In this document: one piece after another, positions 18,467 to 26,886 of the stretch
How the letters are laid out: every line of letters starts with the position of its first letter
How positions within the stretch are numbered: position 1 is the stretch's first letter
Origin: Polynucleobacter sp. MG-27-Goln-C1
GTDB lineage: Bacteria > Pseudomonadota > Gammaproteobacteria > Burkholderiales > Burkholderiaceae
NCBI RefSeq assembly: GCF_018881905.1
Contig: NZ_JACVPM010000001.1
Coordinates: forward strand, 248,001 to 312,000
Length of the DNA: 64,000 nt
Direction of reading: 5' to 3'
The notes under the pieces: model-generated
Seen by the model: only the letters and a program-made list of their open reading frames with translations
What the model was told of the DNA's origin: nothing
Database searches by the model: none
Program-made: the position numbers and the translations under genes

Positions 18467-19636
18467 TTATTGCAATATTGGGGGCAATTCTTTTGTGAGA
18501 GCGCCGCGTTGGGCTGTCGCAGACCCAAGTAAAGCAAAGCCAAGCAATTTTCCATCGCTTGATTCAAAGCGGGCTTCAAGGCCGCCTTCCACTGTAATAA
18601 TCTTCCAATCGCCAACCGCACCCTTTGCTGGTGGCGAAACAATAGTCGGTAGTGAAGGGGTCTTCACCATCACTGGCATAGCAGGGTAGGTCAGGGCAGC
18701 TGCCTGTCCAAGTAGGCTTGGTGCCAAAGCCCGTGCTGCCTGCATGATAGGCATGACATAAGGCAAAACCAAACCATCTACTTCAGCGCAGTCACCAATA
18801 GCAAATACATTTTTAGCGCTAGTTTCTAATTGGCGATTAACAGTAATACCCGTGCCTGTGGCAATTCCAGCAGCCTTAGCTAAATCCAGTCGCGGCTTCA
18901 AACCAACGGCCGATAGAAATACATCGCTAGTAATGGTTGATCCATTGGCTAAGGTGATTGTCAGTGAGTCGGCATTGCGATCGATCGATTGCACGGTAGT
19001 AGCAAAGTGCCAGCGCACACCAGCTTCACTAAGCTTCTCTTGCAAAGCTAGTGCTGCAGCCTCGGGAAGGAGTCGACCCAAAGCTTGCGGTGCCAAGTCA
19101 ATCACATCAATTTCATAGGACCCCAAGACCAGATCGTTGGCAAACTCACAGCCAATTAATCCCGCCCCTAAAATGGCAATGCGTTTTTTACCTTCAATCG
19201 TTTTACGAAATTGGGCATATTCCTCTAGATCGTTAACGGTGATGACTTCATTGGCCGCATTACCTTGTAAAGGTAGGCGGATTTGATCTGCGCCCAATCC
19301 AAGCACTAGCTTCCAGTAAGGAATACTCCCTTTGGAAGTGGTAATTGTCTGTGCGGCAGTATCAATTGCAGTGACATTAGCATCACTCACAATCGTCATT
19401 TCTAGTTGAGCTGCCATGCCTTCAGCATTTGTGGAAACCAATTGCTCTGCTGATTTATTGCTGGCAAGGGCAGTTGAGAGCATAGGCTTTGAATAGAAGT
19501 AGCCTGGCTCCCGAGTCACTAAAGTCACGGGGATAGCTTTATCTAGCTTACGAAGCTCGCGAATAACGGTAAACCCAGCTAAACCACTGCCGATAATGAC
19601 AATGCCCGATTGAGATAAATTGTTCTGATGATCCAA
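18467..19636 (-). CDS. FAD-dependent rubredoxin reductase-like oxidoreductase
   Basis: A 389-residue flavoprotein. The N-terminal GSGLAGFTVIREL binds FAD, GAGLIGCEFAND near residue 156 binds NAD(P)H, and VFAIGDCAEVDG completes the second FAD site. It belongs to the NADH:rubredoxin reductase-like group. A rubredoxin gene lies 71 bases upstream on the same strand, which supports electron transfer from NAD(P)H to that rubredoxin. Such pairs near oxyR occur in other proteobacteria. The final acceptor is not visible. Confidence 0.88.
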   Translation of the reverse strand: MDHQNNLSQSGIVIIGSGLAGFTVIRELRKLDKAIPVTLVTREPGYFYSKPMLSTALASNKSAEQLVSTNAEGMAAQLEMTIVSDANVTAIDTAAQTITTSKGSIPYWKLVLGLGADQIRLPLQGNAANEVITVNDLEEYAQFRKTIEGKKRIAILGAGLIGCEFANDLVLGSYEIDVIDLAPQALGRLLPEAAALALQEKLSEAGVRWHFATTVQSIDRNADSLTITLANGSTITSDVFLSAVGLKPRLDLAKAAGIATGTGITVNRQLETSAKNVFAIGDCAEVDGLVLPYVMPIMQAARALAPSLLGQAAALTYPAMPVMVKTPSLPTIVSPPAKGAVGDWKIITVEGGLEARFESSDGKLLGFALLGSATAQRGALTKELPPILQ

Positions 19637-19707
19637 GGCAGAGTTTCCTATTGATAAGCTGTATTACGTTAATTGATGTACTTCAAAGCAGCTGAAGCTT
19701 TGAGTAA

Positions 19708-19875
19708 TTACGATGTCTGAACCATTTCAAAATCAGACTTAGCTACGCCGCAGTCAGGGCACTCCCAATCATCAGGAATGTCGGCCCACGCGGTGCCAGG
19801 GGGAATCCCTTCTTCAGGCAAACCTTTTGCTTCGTCATAGTTAAAGCCGCACACGATACATTGCCAAGTTTTCAT
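19708..19875 (-). CDS. Rubredoxin
   Basis: A short gene of 55 codons with [18 protein letters not shown] at the start and [16 protein letters not shown] near the end. The two CxxCG motifs (Cys6, Cys9 and Cys39, Cys42) bind a single iron atom. The length is exactly that of a minimal rubredoxin. It lies upstream of the rubredoxin reductase gene and divergent from oxyR across a 138-base gap. It probably carries electrons to a peroxide- or superoxide-detoxifying enzyme or to another oxidase. Confidence 0.96.
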   Translation of the reverse strand: MKTWQCIVCGFNYDEAKGLPEEGIPPGTAWADIPDDWECPDCGVAKSDFEMVQTS

Positions 19876-20013
19876 AGGGATTCCTTGCTAAAAGAGATTA
19901 CAAGCAGTTTAAATTTAATTTCAAATTCAGTTGTAAGTCAGGTAATGATTTATAGGGTGAATAGAAATGATATTATTTATCTAATAAATTGATTATAGGA
20001 ACATCTACAAATT
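19876..20013. promoter_or_regulatory. AT-rich divergent control region between rubredoxin and oxyR
   Basis: This 138-base gap is very AT-rich and includes a small GATA-TTATT-TATC palindrome at 19969-19981. It must hold the promoters of both divergent genes and is a natural place for OxyR autoregulation, but no full OxyR tetrad site is evident by eye. Confidence 0.45.
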
Positions 20014-20961
20014 ATGGCTGCTCTACCTTCATTACGTCAGCTTCGCTATTTTGTGGCAATTGCTCAAGAGCTTAATTTCACCCGAGCAGCAGAAGTCTGC
20101 TTCGTAGGCCAATCTACCTTGAGTGCGGGCTTAAAAGAGCTTGAGGACGGCTTGGGCATCCGCCTAGTGGAGCGAGACCGTCAAAATGTAGCGATTACCC
20201 CCATTGGCCTCGAGATTCTGGAGAGGGCGAAGACGATCCTAGCTTCGTCCCAAGATTTAGTGGAATACGCAGATGCTGCAGGTAAGCCTATGGCTGGGAC
20301 TATTCGCCTTGGTGTAATCCCAACCATTGCACCATTCTTACTTCCAAATGTGATGCCGGATATTCGGACCCGTTTTCCGAGTTTAAAAATTGCCTTGCGT
20401 GAGGACCTGACCGCCAATCTCTTAACTAGATTGGCTGAGCATCAATTGGATTTCATTCTGATTGCGTTGCCATATGAGACCTCGGGTTTACTGGTAAAAG
20501 AATTATTTGATGACGAGTTTTGGTTGGTTGCCAGAGAGGATGACCCAGCCCTCAAGGGTAAGGAAATTCACCTACCGGCAAAAATGGCGGAGAGGCTGCT
20601 GCTGTTAGAAGAGGGCCACTGTTTGCGCGAACACACGTTGCAAGCTTGCAAGCGCTCTGATATTCGCAAAGCGGATGGCATGGAAGCCACGAGCTTGCTC
20701 ACGTTGCTACAAATGGTGGACTCCGGAATGGGAATTGCATTACTGCCAGAGATGGCGGTAAGAGGTGGCTTGTTAAATGGTACTAGCTTAGAAGCTCGTC
20801 CATTAGCACCTCCAGCGCCTAAGCGAGTGATTGCCTTAGTAGCCCGTTCCTCTACCGCTCACGTGGAAGAGTTCCAAGCATTCTGTGATTGCATTCAAGA
20901 AAGATTCAAGAAGGGCGCCAAGAGCGGTCGTGGTGCTGTGAAGGGCTTACGCAAGGATTAA
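20014..20961 (+). CDS. oxyR: Peroxide-sensing LysR-type regulator OxyR
   Basis: A 315-residue regulator. The N-terminal helix-turn-helix covers residues 6-65 (LRQLRYFVAIAQELNFTRAA), followed by the LysR effector domain. The peroxide-sensing segment GHCLREHTLQAC is intact, with Cys203 and Cys212 at the same nine-residue spacing as E. coli Cys199 and Cys208. This supports a true OxyR that forms a disulfide on H2O2 exposure. The short basic tail is unlike E. coli. It is divergent from rubredoxin; the only ribosome site visible, TAGGA at 19996, is 13 bases away. Confidence 0.92.
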   Translation: MAALPSLRQLRYFVAIAQELNFTRAAEVCFVGQSTLSAGLKELEDGLGIRLVERDRQNVAITPIGLEILERAKTILASSQDLVEYADAAGKPMAGTIRLGVIPTIAPFLLPNVMPDIRTRFPSLKIALREDLTANLLTRLAEHQLDFILIALPYETSGLLVKELFDDEFWLVAREDDPALKGKEIHLPAKMAERLLLLEEGHCLREHTLQACKRSDIRKADGMEATSLLTLLQMVDSGMGIALLPEMAVRGGLLNGTSLEARPLAPPAPKRVIALVARSSTAHVEEFQAFCDCIQERFKKGAKSGRGAVKGLRKD

Positions 20962-21038
20962 GCTAGACTCAGCAGGAATGCCCCATTCTTGCTACAGTCC
21001 ATCATTAAATAATTTATCAGTAAAAAAGAAAGAGTCTC

Positions 21039-22139
21039 ATGTCCGGAAAAGAAATCATGTTTACCCCCGTCAAGCTTGGCTCTATTGAGTTAAAGAATCG
21101 CTTGGTGATGGCACCGCTAACTAGAATGCGCGCTATCGATGGGGATGTGCCAAACCCCTTGGCAAAAACATATTATGAGCAAAGAGCAAGTGCTGGCCTC
21201 ATCATTAGCGAGGCAACGCAAATTTCTCCAATCGGAAAAGGCTATCCAGGCACCCCCGGAATTTATTCTGCTGAGCAAACTGCTGCGTGGAAAGAAATTG
21301 TGAATGCTGTTCACGCCAAGGGTGGCAAGATGGTTGCTCAACTCTGGCATGTAGGCCGCATTTCTCATTCCTCATTGCATCCTGAGCAGGGTGCTCCTGA
21401 AGCACCTTCCGCTATTGCACCCGCTGGTCAAACCTACGGCGCTGATTGGAAGTTACATGACTATGAAACCCCTAAAGCAATGACGACCGAAGACATTGCA
21501 CGCCTGTTAAAGGCTTTTGAATTGGCTGCAGCTAATGCAAAAGCAGCAGGTTTTGATGGTGTAGAAATTCACTCTGCAAATGGTTATTTGCTTGATCAAT
21601 TTTTACAAGATAAAACCAATCAACGCACCGATGAGTATGGTGGCTCTATCGAAAACCGTGTGCGCCTATTAGGTGATGTGATTGAGTCGGTTGCGAAGGT
21701 ATTCCCAAGCGAGCGTATCGGTGTGCGCCTATCGCCTTACGGTAGTTTTAACGATATGGCTGATAGTGATCCTATCGCTTTGTTTAATGCCGTAATTCAA
21801 AAGCTCAATGGTTACCAGTTGTCCTATGTGCACATGATTGAGCCGCGCTCAACGACTGCGGGCGGTAATGATCAGATTGATGCGGGCGCCCCAATCACTT
21901 CAGAGATTTTCCGAAATGCATACAAAGGCAAATTTATTAGTGCTGGTGGATATGACCAAGCCATGGGAGAGGCTGTTCTTGAGGCCGGTTTAGCTGATGC
22001 AGTGGCTTATGGTCGTTTGTATATTTCTAACCCGGATTTAGCTGAGCGCTTCGAGCAAGGTGCGGCACTCAATGCTTACAACCGTGCAACGTTCTACGGC
22101 GGGGCGGAGGTAGGGTATACCGACTACCCAACGCTCTAA
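21039..22139 (+). CDS. Old Yellow Enzyme family alkene reductase
   Basis: A 366-residue FMN-dependent ene-reductase. It begins MFTPVKLGSIELKNRLVMAP, with an LWHVGRISHSSL segment carrying the substrate-binding region, and GYLLDQFLQDKTNQRTDEYG as the conserved core. NemA-type enzymes reduce alpha,beta-unsaturated carbonyls, nitroesters or quinones with NAD(P)H. It lies 77 bases after oxyR on the same strand and could be part of the oxidative or electrophile response. The start at ATG 21039 has an AAAGAG ribosome site; ATG 21057 is a possible alternative. Confidence 0.93.
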   Translation: MSGKEIMFTPVKLGSIELKNRLVMAPLTRMRAIDGDVPNPLAKTYYEQRASAGLIISEATQISPIGKGYPGTPGIYSAEQTAAWKEIVNAVHAKGGKMVAQLWHVGRISHSSLHPEQGAPEAPSAIAPAGQTYGADWKLHDYETPKAMTTEDIARLLKAFELAAANAKAAGFDGVEIHSANGYLLDQFLQDKTNQRTDEYGGSIENRVRLLGDVIESVAKVFPSERIGVRLSPYGSFNDMADSDPIALFNAVIQKLNGYQLSYVHMIEPRSTTAGGNDQIDAGAPITSEIFRNAYKGKFISAGGYDQAMGEAVLEAGLADAVAYGRLYISNPDLAERFEQGAALNAYNRATFYGGAEVGYTDYPTL

Positions 22140-22156
22140 TCTACAAAAATATTGAT

Positions 22157-22191
22157 AAGGCCTCTATCGAAAGATAGGGGTCTTATTTTTT
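22157..22191. terminator. Terminator after the Old Yellow Enzyme gene
   Basis: AAGGCCTCTATC (22157-22168) and GATAGGGGTCTT form a 12-bp stem with two G-U pairs and a GAAA-type loop, followed by ATTTTTT on the + strand. It overlaps the 3' end of the small gene at 22183. Confidence 0.75.
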
Positions 22192-22359
22192 GTCTTCAGG
22201 ATCTTTCAATAGATCGTAGTGGTTCGCAACGAGTAGTAGTGCAATTGATGCGCAACCCATGGCGAAGAATTGCCATTGATGCAACATGGCAGTACCGATG
22301 ACTGTCATGAGGATAGTCCAGCCAATAGCCATCTTGGCTTTTTTAGTTAAGGGTTTCAT
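22183..22359 (-). CDS. Small membrane protein, 58 aa
   Basis: A short gene encoding MKPLTKKAKMAIGWTILMT at the start, then two hydrophobic segments (about residues 11-27 and 32-46) and a charged tail. The positively charged start suggests a cytoplasmic N-terminus and a two-helix topology. No family recognised. It ends within the terminator stem of the convergent Old Yellow Enzyme gene and lies 22 bases downstream of the 63-aa gene at 22381, so it could close that operon. Confidence 0.55.
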   Translation of the reverse strand: MKPLTKKAKMAIGWTILMTVIGTAMLHQWQFFAMGCASIALLLVANHYDLLKDPEDKK

Positions 22360-22380
22360 ATATCGGAATTCAAGTAAAAA

Positions 22381-22572
22381 TTATCTAACGGAAAGCCTGG
22401 CTCTAGCGCTCAGCTCATTTGGGGCTCCGCGCTTATCAATCTGAGAAAGTCTAAGAGCCTCTTGCTCAAAATCAATTTGAGCTGGATGAAATTCAATATT
22501 GCCAAGGTGAATAACGTAAGTCCATACCAATTCACGGCCTCTATCTTTATATACATCTACAACACGCTTCAT
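22381..22572 (-). CDS. Hypothetical protein, 63 aa, coupled to membrane protein
   Basis: A small, charged, soluble protein (MKRVVDVYKDRGRELVWTY at the start) with no recognised domain. Its ATG overlaps the stop of the bestrophin-like gene (ATGA at 22569-22572), so it is translationally coupled to it. This arrangement supports it being a real gene. No function can be assigned. Confidence 0.6.
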   Translation of the reverse strand: MKRVVDVYKDRGRELVWTYVIHLGNIEFHPAQIDFEQEALRLSQIDKRGAPNELSARARLSVR

Positions 22573-23369
22573 TTTTTACCGCCTGTGGTGACTGCCGAGC
22601 TATGCGCGGTGTTCATATTGTGTTTTAAATCAATCAAATTTCGTGGATCGATGCGAATCACGCCACCACGAGGACTATCAATATCTGCAATCAAAAAGAA
22701 AGAGATGGCAATCATCATTGGAAAAATCATAAACAGGCCAACATTGCGCTTAAAGTTTCTTGCGCCAAAGCCTACCAACATATTGGCACCAATTGCGATT
22801 GCTGCCATTAGCCACCAGGCAGCTGTTGGGATGCGATTCCACCACGCAGCCTGAGTGTAGCCTTGCGAGTTAATCACATCATTCATGCCGGAAATCACTA
22901 GAGCAATGGTGGGGGTTGATTGTGTTCTTGCAGCAGGGAGTAGCTCATTCCACATGGCGTTTTCTAGTGCAATCGTACGCTGTGTAATTTGCTTAGCAGT
23001 CTCATGATCTTGCTTGGAGTAGAACAAGATACGCTGATCCAAGTATTCGTTGAGCAATCCTTTGATGGACTCTGCAGTTTTGCTGGGCAAAAGATCCGCC
23101 CTTAAAAACTCAGTACCAATGGCATTTGCTTCGGCCTCTTCATAAGTCTGCCTTAAGTCATATCGAGCAATGGCCATGGAGAAGGTGAAACCAATGATTA
23201 AACCAAGCAGAGTGAGTGTGGCGGTCTGGATGATTCCTAAATCTGTAGAGGTCTCGGTGTCCTTGGTGCGGTACTTACTCAGGATGGCATTACCAAACCA
23301 CACTGAGCCCGAAAGGGCTGCAGCGGAAATAGCAAATACTAATTCAGGGGAGTTGGCTAAGTATGAAAT
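22569..23369 (-). CDS. Bestrophin-like (DUF4239-type) membrane protein, probable non-canonical start
   Basis: A membrane protein with two N-terminal helices, a central charged helical region with WNELLPAA near its middle, and two C-terminal helices (about residues 185-205 and 212-232 of the long form). This resembles the DUF4239/bestrophin-like group. The only ATG/GTG/TTG in frame is GTG at 23303, which has no ribosome site and cuts into the first helix. An in-frame ATT at 23369 begins one base after the lldD stop, about ten bases after AGGA, and restores the whole helix (SPELVFAISAAALSGSVWF). I annotate the longer form; the shorter is 22569-23303. Confidence 0.65.
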   Translation of the reverse strand: MSYLANSPELVFAISAAALSGSVWFGNAILSKYRTKDTETSTDLGIIQTATLTLLGLIIGFTFSMAIARYDLRQTYEEAEANAIGTEFLRADLLPSKTAESIKGLLNEYLDQRILFYSKQDHETAKQITQRTIALENAMWNELLPAARTQSTPTIALVISGMNDVINSQGYTQAAWWNRIPTAAWWLMAAIAIGANMLVGFGARNFKRNVGLFMIFPMMIAISFFLIADIDSPRGGVIRIDPRNLIDLKHNMNTAHSSAVTTGGKK

Positions 23370-23370
23370 A

Positions 23371-24516
23371 TTAAAAAGTTCCTGGATACAAAATATCTTT
23401 AGTCACATTCTGAATGTCACGGTGCCCTGTAAACGCCATCGTGATATCCAATTCATTGTGAATAATTTCAAGGCATTTGGTAACACCAGCTTCGCCCATG
23501 GCACCCAAGCCATAGAGGAAAGGGCGGCCAATCATCGTACCGCGTGCACCAAGTGCCCAAGCTTTCAATACGTCTTGTCCAGACCGGATGCCGCCATCCA
23601 TCCAAACTTCAATATCTTTACCAACCGCATTGACGATCCCAGGCAAAGCTTTGATGCTGGAGATGGCACCATCTAATTGACGACCACCATGATTGGAAAC
23701 AATTAAGGCATCTGCACCAGAGTTTGCAGCAAAGCGAGCATCCTCTTCATCCAGGATGCCTTTAATAATTAACTTACCACCCCAGAGTTTTTTGATCCAC
23801 TCCACATCATCCCAACTCAGGCCTGGATCAAACTGTTCAGCAGTCCAAGAGGAGAGGGATGACATATTGCCAACACCAGTGGCGTGACCAACAATATTGC
23901 GAAAGGTTCTGCGAGGAGTCATTGCCATGCCCATGCACCAACGTGGCTTGGTCATCATGTTGATCATATTGGCAATGGTTAGCTTAGGAGGTGCAGATAG
24001 ACCATTTTTTAAATCTTTATGACGCTGACCTAAGATTTGCAAATCTAAAGTAAGAACTAGAGCAGAGCATTTGGCAGCTTTGGCGCGTTCAATGAGACGC
24101 TCAATAAAGCCACGGTCTTTCATGACATAGAGCTGAAACCAAAACGGTTTCGTGGTGCGTTCTGCCACATCTTCAATCGAGCAAATGCTCATAGTGGATA
24201 AACAGAAGGGAACGCCAAACTTTTCTGCTGCACGGGCAGCCAAAATTTCACCGTCGGCGTGTTGCATGCCAGTTAAACCAGTTGGCGCAAGTGCTACCGG
24301 CATTGCAACCTCTTGACCCACCATGGTTGTTTTGGTGGTGCGGTTGGTCATATTTACAGCAACGCGCTGGCGCAGTTTGATCTTCTGAAAATCGGATTCG
24401 TTGGCTCGGTAGGTAGATTCAGTCCATGACCCGGAGTCTGCATAGTCATAGAACATCTTAGGGGTGCGTTTTTGATGCAGAACTCGTAAATCTTCAATAT
24501 TGGTGATGATTGCCAC
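23371..24516 (-). CDS. lldD: FMN-dependent L-lactate dehydrogenase / alpha-hydroxy acid oxidase
   Basis: A 381-residue flavoenzyme that oxidises L-lactate (or a related alpha-hydroxy acid) to the keto acid and passes electrons to the respiratory chain. FMN-site residues are in KRTPKMFYDYADSGSW, and the catalytic His lies in SNHGGRQLDGA. The start is GTG at 24516, six bases after a GGGG ribosome site and giving the family-typical MAIITNIEDLRVL; an in-frame TTG at 24540 is less likely. It overlaps the control region of the coupled membrane protein downstream. Confidence 0.9.
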   Translation of the reverse strand: MAIITNIEDLRVLHQKRTPKMFYDYADSGSWTESTYRANESDFQKIKLRQRVAVNMTNRTTKTTMVGQEVAMPVALAPTGLTGMQHADGEILAARAAEKFGVPFCLSTMSICSIEDVAERTTKPFWFQLYVMKDRGFIERLIERAKAAKCSALVLTLDLQILGQRHKDLKNGLSAPPKLTIANMINMMTKPRWCMGMAMTPRRTFRNIVGHATGVGNMSSLSSWTAEQFDPGLSWDDVEWIKKLWGGKLIIKGILDEEDARFAANSGADALIVSNHGGRQLDGAISSIKALPGIVNAVGKDIEVWMDGGIRSGQDVLKAWALGARGTMIGRPFLYGLGAMGEAGVTKCLEIIHNELDITMAFTGHRDIQNVTKDILYPGTF

Positions 24517-24664
24517 TAAAACCCCTTTGTATATTGCCAATGCCAGATGTCTGGCGCTAATTTAAGCTCTATCTTAGCAATACCAGGCAATTTGTTTCTA
24601 CAATGCGTAGGCAAAGCCCTTCTTGGGGCTCAAAATACCCATTTATTCACCTAAATCCATCTGA

Positions 24665-25573
24665 ATGCCTCAAATTCCCCTGTCGACCGTCTTTTATTTA
24701 ACGCTAGCTACTTTGCTTTGGGCGGGTAATGCGATCTCTGGGCGGGTATTGGTGGGAAGTATTTCTCCAATCACCTTAAGTGCAGTTCGGTGGGGGCTGG
24801 CGGCTCTCATATTGCTCCCTTTAGGTTGGAAAGTGTTCAAGCCGAGCAGCGCCCTCTGGCAAAACAAAGGCCGCTTCTTGGTCTTGGGCCTTTTGGGTGT
24901 GGGTAGCTATAACGTGTTGCTTTATCTTGCCTTACAAACCTCAACCGCAATTAATGTCACGCTCATCGGTGCCAGCATGCCGATTTGGATGCTCTTTATC
25001 GGCGCCGTCTTTTATAAGGTGAGGCCAACGCTGTTGCAGATGGTAGGTGCAGTTGTTTCTTTAGTGGGTGTCACTGTTGTCCTAACGCGTGGCGAACCTA
25101 CTAGCTTGCTGAGCATGGAAGTAGTAATGGGTGATTTACTCATTATGTTGGCCACGATTCTTTGGGCTTTCTATAGCTGGATGATTAGTCGCCCAGGGGA
25201 GAGCACTGAGCGGCAATGGCCATGGGCTGAGTTTTTAATGGCTCAGGTCTTCATTGGTTTTATGTGGACGATGTTATTCGAGGGTGCGGAGATTGCCACG
25301 GGACATGCCTTTATTGATCTTAATTACTGGACTGGGGCATTGATCATTTTTGTAGCAATCGGACCATCATTAATTGCTTATCGATGCTGGGGCTTGGGGG
25401 TCAATGGTGCCGGCCCAACCGTAGCGGCATTCTTTGCCAATCTCATTCCCTTATTCACCGCATTACTCTCAGCGGCTATTTTGGGCGATCCACCCCAGCT
25501 TTTTCATGGCCTTGCTTTTGCCCTGATTGTTATCGGAATACTGGTCTCCTCTACGGCTAAAAAAGGCATCTAA
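24665..25573 (+). CDS. EamA/DMT family transporter
   Basis: A 302-residue membrane protein with ten predicted helices in two EamA repeats: the first begins FYLTLATLLWAGNAISGRVL, and the second starts around residue 154 (MGDLLIMLATILWAFYSWM). These proteins export amino acids or other small metabolites; the substrate cannot be read from sequence. It is divergent from lldD across a 148-base gap and followed by a class V aminotransferase. Confidence 0.9.
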   Translation: MPQIPLSTVFYLTLATLLWAGNAISGRVLVGSISPITLSAVRWGLAALILLPLGWKVFKPSSALWQNKGRFLVLGLLGVGSYNVLLYLALQTSTAINVTLIGASMPIWMLFIGAVFYKVRPTLLQMVGAVVSLVGVTVVLTRGEPTSLLSMEVVMGDLLIMLATILWAFYSWMISRPGESTERQWPWAEFLMAQVFIGFMWTMLFEGAEIATGHAFIDLNYWTGALIIFVAIGPSLIAYRCWGLGVNGAGPTVAAFFANLIPLFTALLSAAILGDPPQLFHGLAFALIVIGILVSSTAKKGI

Positions 25574-25677
25574 CCCGCCTCATTTGCTTAAAAAGCCCGT
25601 TTTCAGAGGCTGAGTACCCAAACAGCGCTAAATCAGTATCATTTAGGGCTAATCACACGATTTACTAGGAAATTACT

Positions 25678-26826
25678 ATGCCAGGCTTACTCCCAAACGT
25701 TGATCCGGACGGTTTATTAGAGTTTTCGGTTGTTTACACAGACCGCTCGCTGAACCACATGTCTGAAGAATTCAAAAAAGTCATGGTGGATATTTCTAGT
25801 GTCCTGAAGGATGCTTATAACGCTAGCTCGGCTGTCATCGTTCCGGGTAGCGGCACTTTCGGTATGGAAGCAGTTGCCCGCCAATTTGCTAACAATGAAA
25901 AATGCCTTGTATTACGCAACGGTTGGTTTAGTTATCGTTGGACTCAGATTTTTGATCTGGCCAATATTACTCAGGACGTTACTGTCATCAAAGGTAAGCA
26001 GTTAGAAGATACTGCGCAGGGTGTTTTTGCTCCGGCGCCGATTGAAGAAGTAGTAGCCTTCATTAAGAAAGAAAAGCCAGCAGTTGTTTTCGCTCCTCAC
26101 GTAGAAACTTCTGCCGGAATTATTTTGCCGGACGACTACCTCAAAGCAGTTGGTGAAGCTGTTCGTTCAGTCAATGGTTTGTTTGTGCTCGATTGCATCG
26201 CTTCAGGCGCAATGTGGGTCGATATGAAGGCTTGCAATGTTGACGTGGTGATTACTGCACCTCAAAAAGGCTGGAGCAGTTCACCTTGCTGCGCTTTGAT
26301 TGCAATGGGCGACAGAGCACGCGAGCGTATTGAATCCACTCAAAGCAGCAGCTTCTCAATGGACCTCAAGAAGTGGCTCCAAATTATGGAAGCCTATGAA
26401 AAGGGTGGTCACGTGTATCACACCACCATGCCAACGGATGCACTCAAAATCTTGCGCAATGTAATGAAAGAAACTCAGGCCTTGGGCTTTGCCGCACTGA
26501 AAGCGAAGCAACAGGAGTTAGGTGACAAGGTTCGCGCTTTATTGGTATCGAATGGCTATCACTCGGTTTCAGCAAAAGGCTTTCAGTCTCCTGGCGTGGT
26601 AGTGAGCTACACCAAGGATCCAGAAATTCAATCGGGTAAGAAATTTATTGCGCTGGGTTTGCAAACTGCTGCTGGTGTACCGCTGCAGTGTGATGAGCGC
26701 CCAGACTTCCGCACTTTCCGAATTGGTTTATTTGGTCTAGAGAAGTTGGCTCATGTTGATCGCACTGTTGGTCATCTTGCAGCGGCTCTTGAAAAGATTA
26801 CTGAGACTGAAGCGCAGCCAGCTTAA
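25678..26826 (+). CDS. Class V PLP-dependent aminotransferase
   Basis: A 382-residue fold-type I PLP enzyme related to serine-glyoxylate/alanine-glyoxylate aminotransferases. The PLP-binding lysine is in APQKGWSS (Lys197), and the PGSGTFGMEA segment near residue 56 binds the phosphate. Such enzymes transfer amino groups between glyoxylate or pyruvate and serine, alanine or phosphonate-derived amines. Substrate is unresolved here. It follows an ATTACT-rich leader and ends before a strong terminator. Confidence 0.9.
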   Translation: MPGLLPNVDPDGLLEFSVVYTDRSLNHMSEEFKKVMVDISSVLKDAYNASSAVIVPGSGTFGMEAVARQFANNEKCLVLRNGWFSYRWTQIFDLANITQDVTVIKGKQLEDTAQGVFAPAPIEEVVAFIKKEKPAVVFAPHVETSAGIILPDDYLKAVGEAVRSVNGLFVLDCIASGAMWVDMKACNVDVVITAPQKGWSSSPCCALIAMGDRARERIESTQSSSFSMDLKKWLQIMEAYEKGGHVYHTTMPTDALKILRNVMKETQALGFAALKAKQQELGDKVRALLVSNGYHSVSAKGFQSPGVVVSYTKDPEIQSGKKFIALGLQTAAGVPLQCDERPDFRTFRIGLFGLEKLAHVDRTVGHLAAALEKITETEAQPA

Positions 26827-26860
26827 GCGGCAAAAAAGAGTAAGAAACAAGAGTAATTAG

Positions 26861-26886
26861 AAAGCCGTCTTAGGACGGCTTTTTCA
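26861..26886. terminator. Terminator between aminotransferase and nitrobindin-like genes
   Basis: AAAGCCGTC and GACGGCTTT form a 9-bp stem with a short loop, followed by TTTT on the + strand. It overlaps the stop codon of the convergent gene at 26870. Confidence 0.85.

Noticed and set aside
22462..22854. 130-codon open frame on the + strand
   Set aside because: Antisense to the 63-aa gene and the bestrophin-like gene, with no credible start context.
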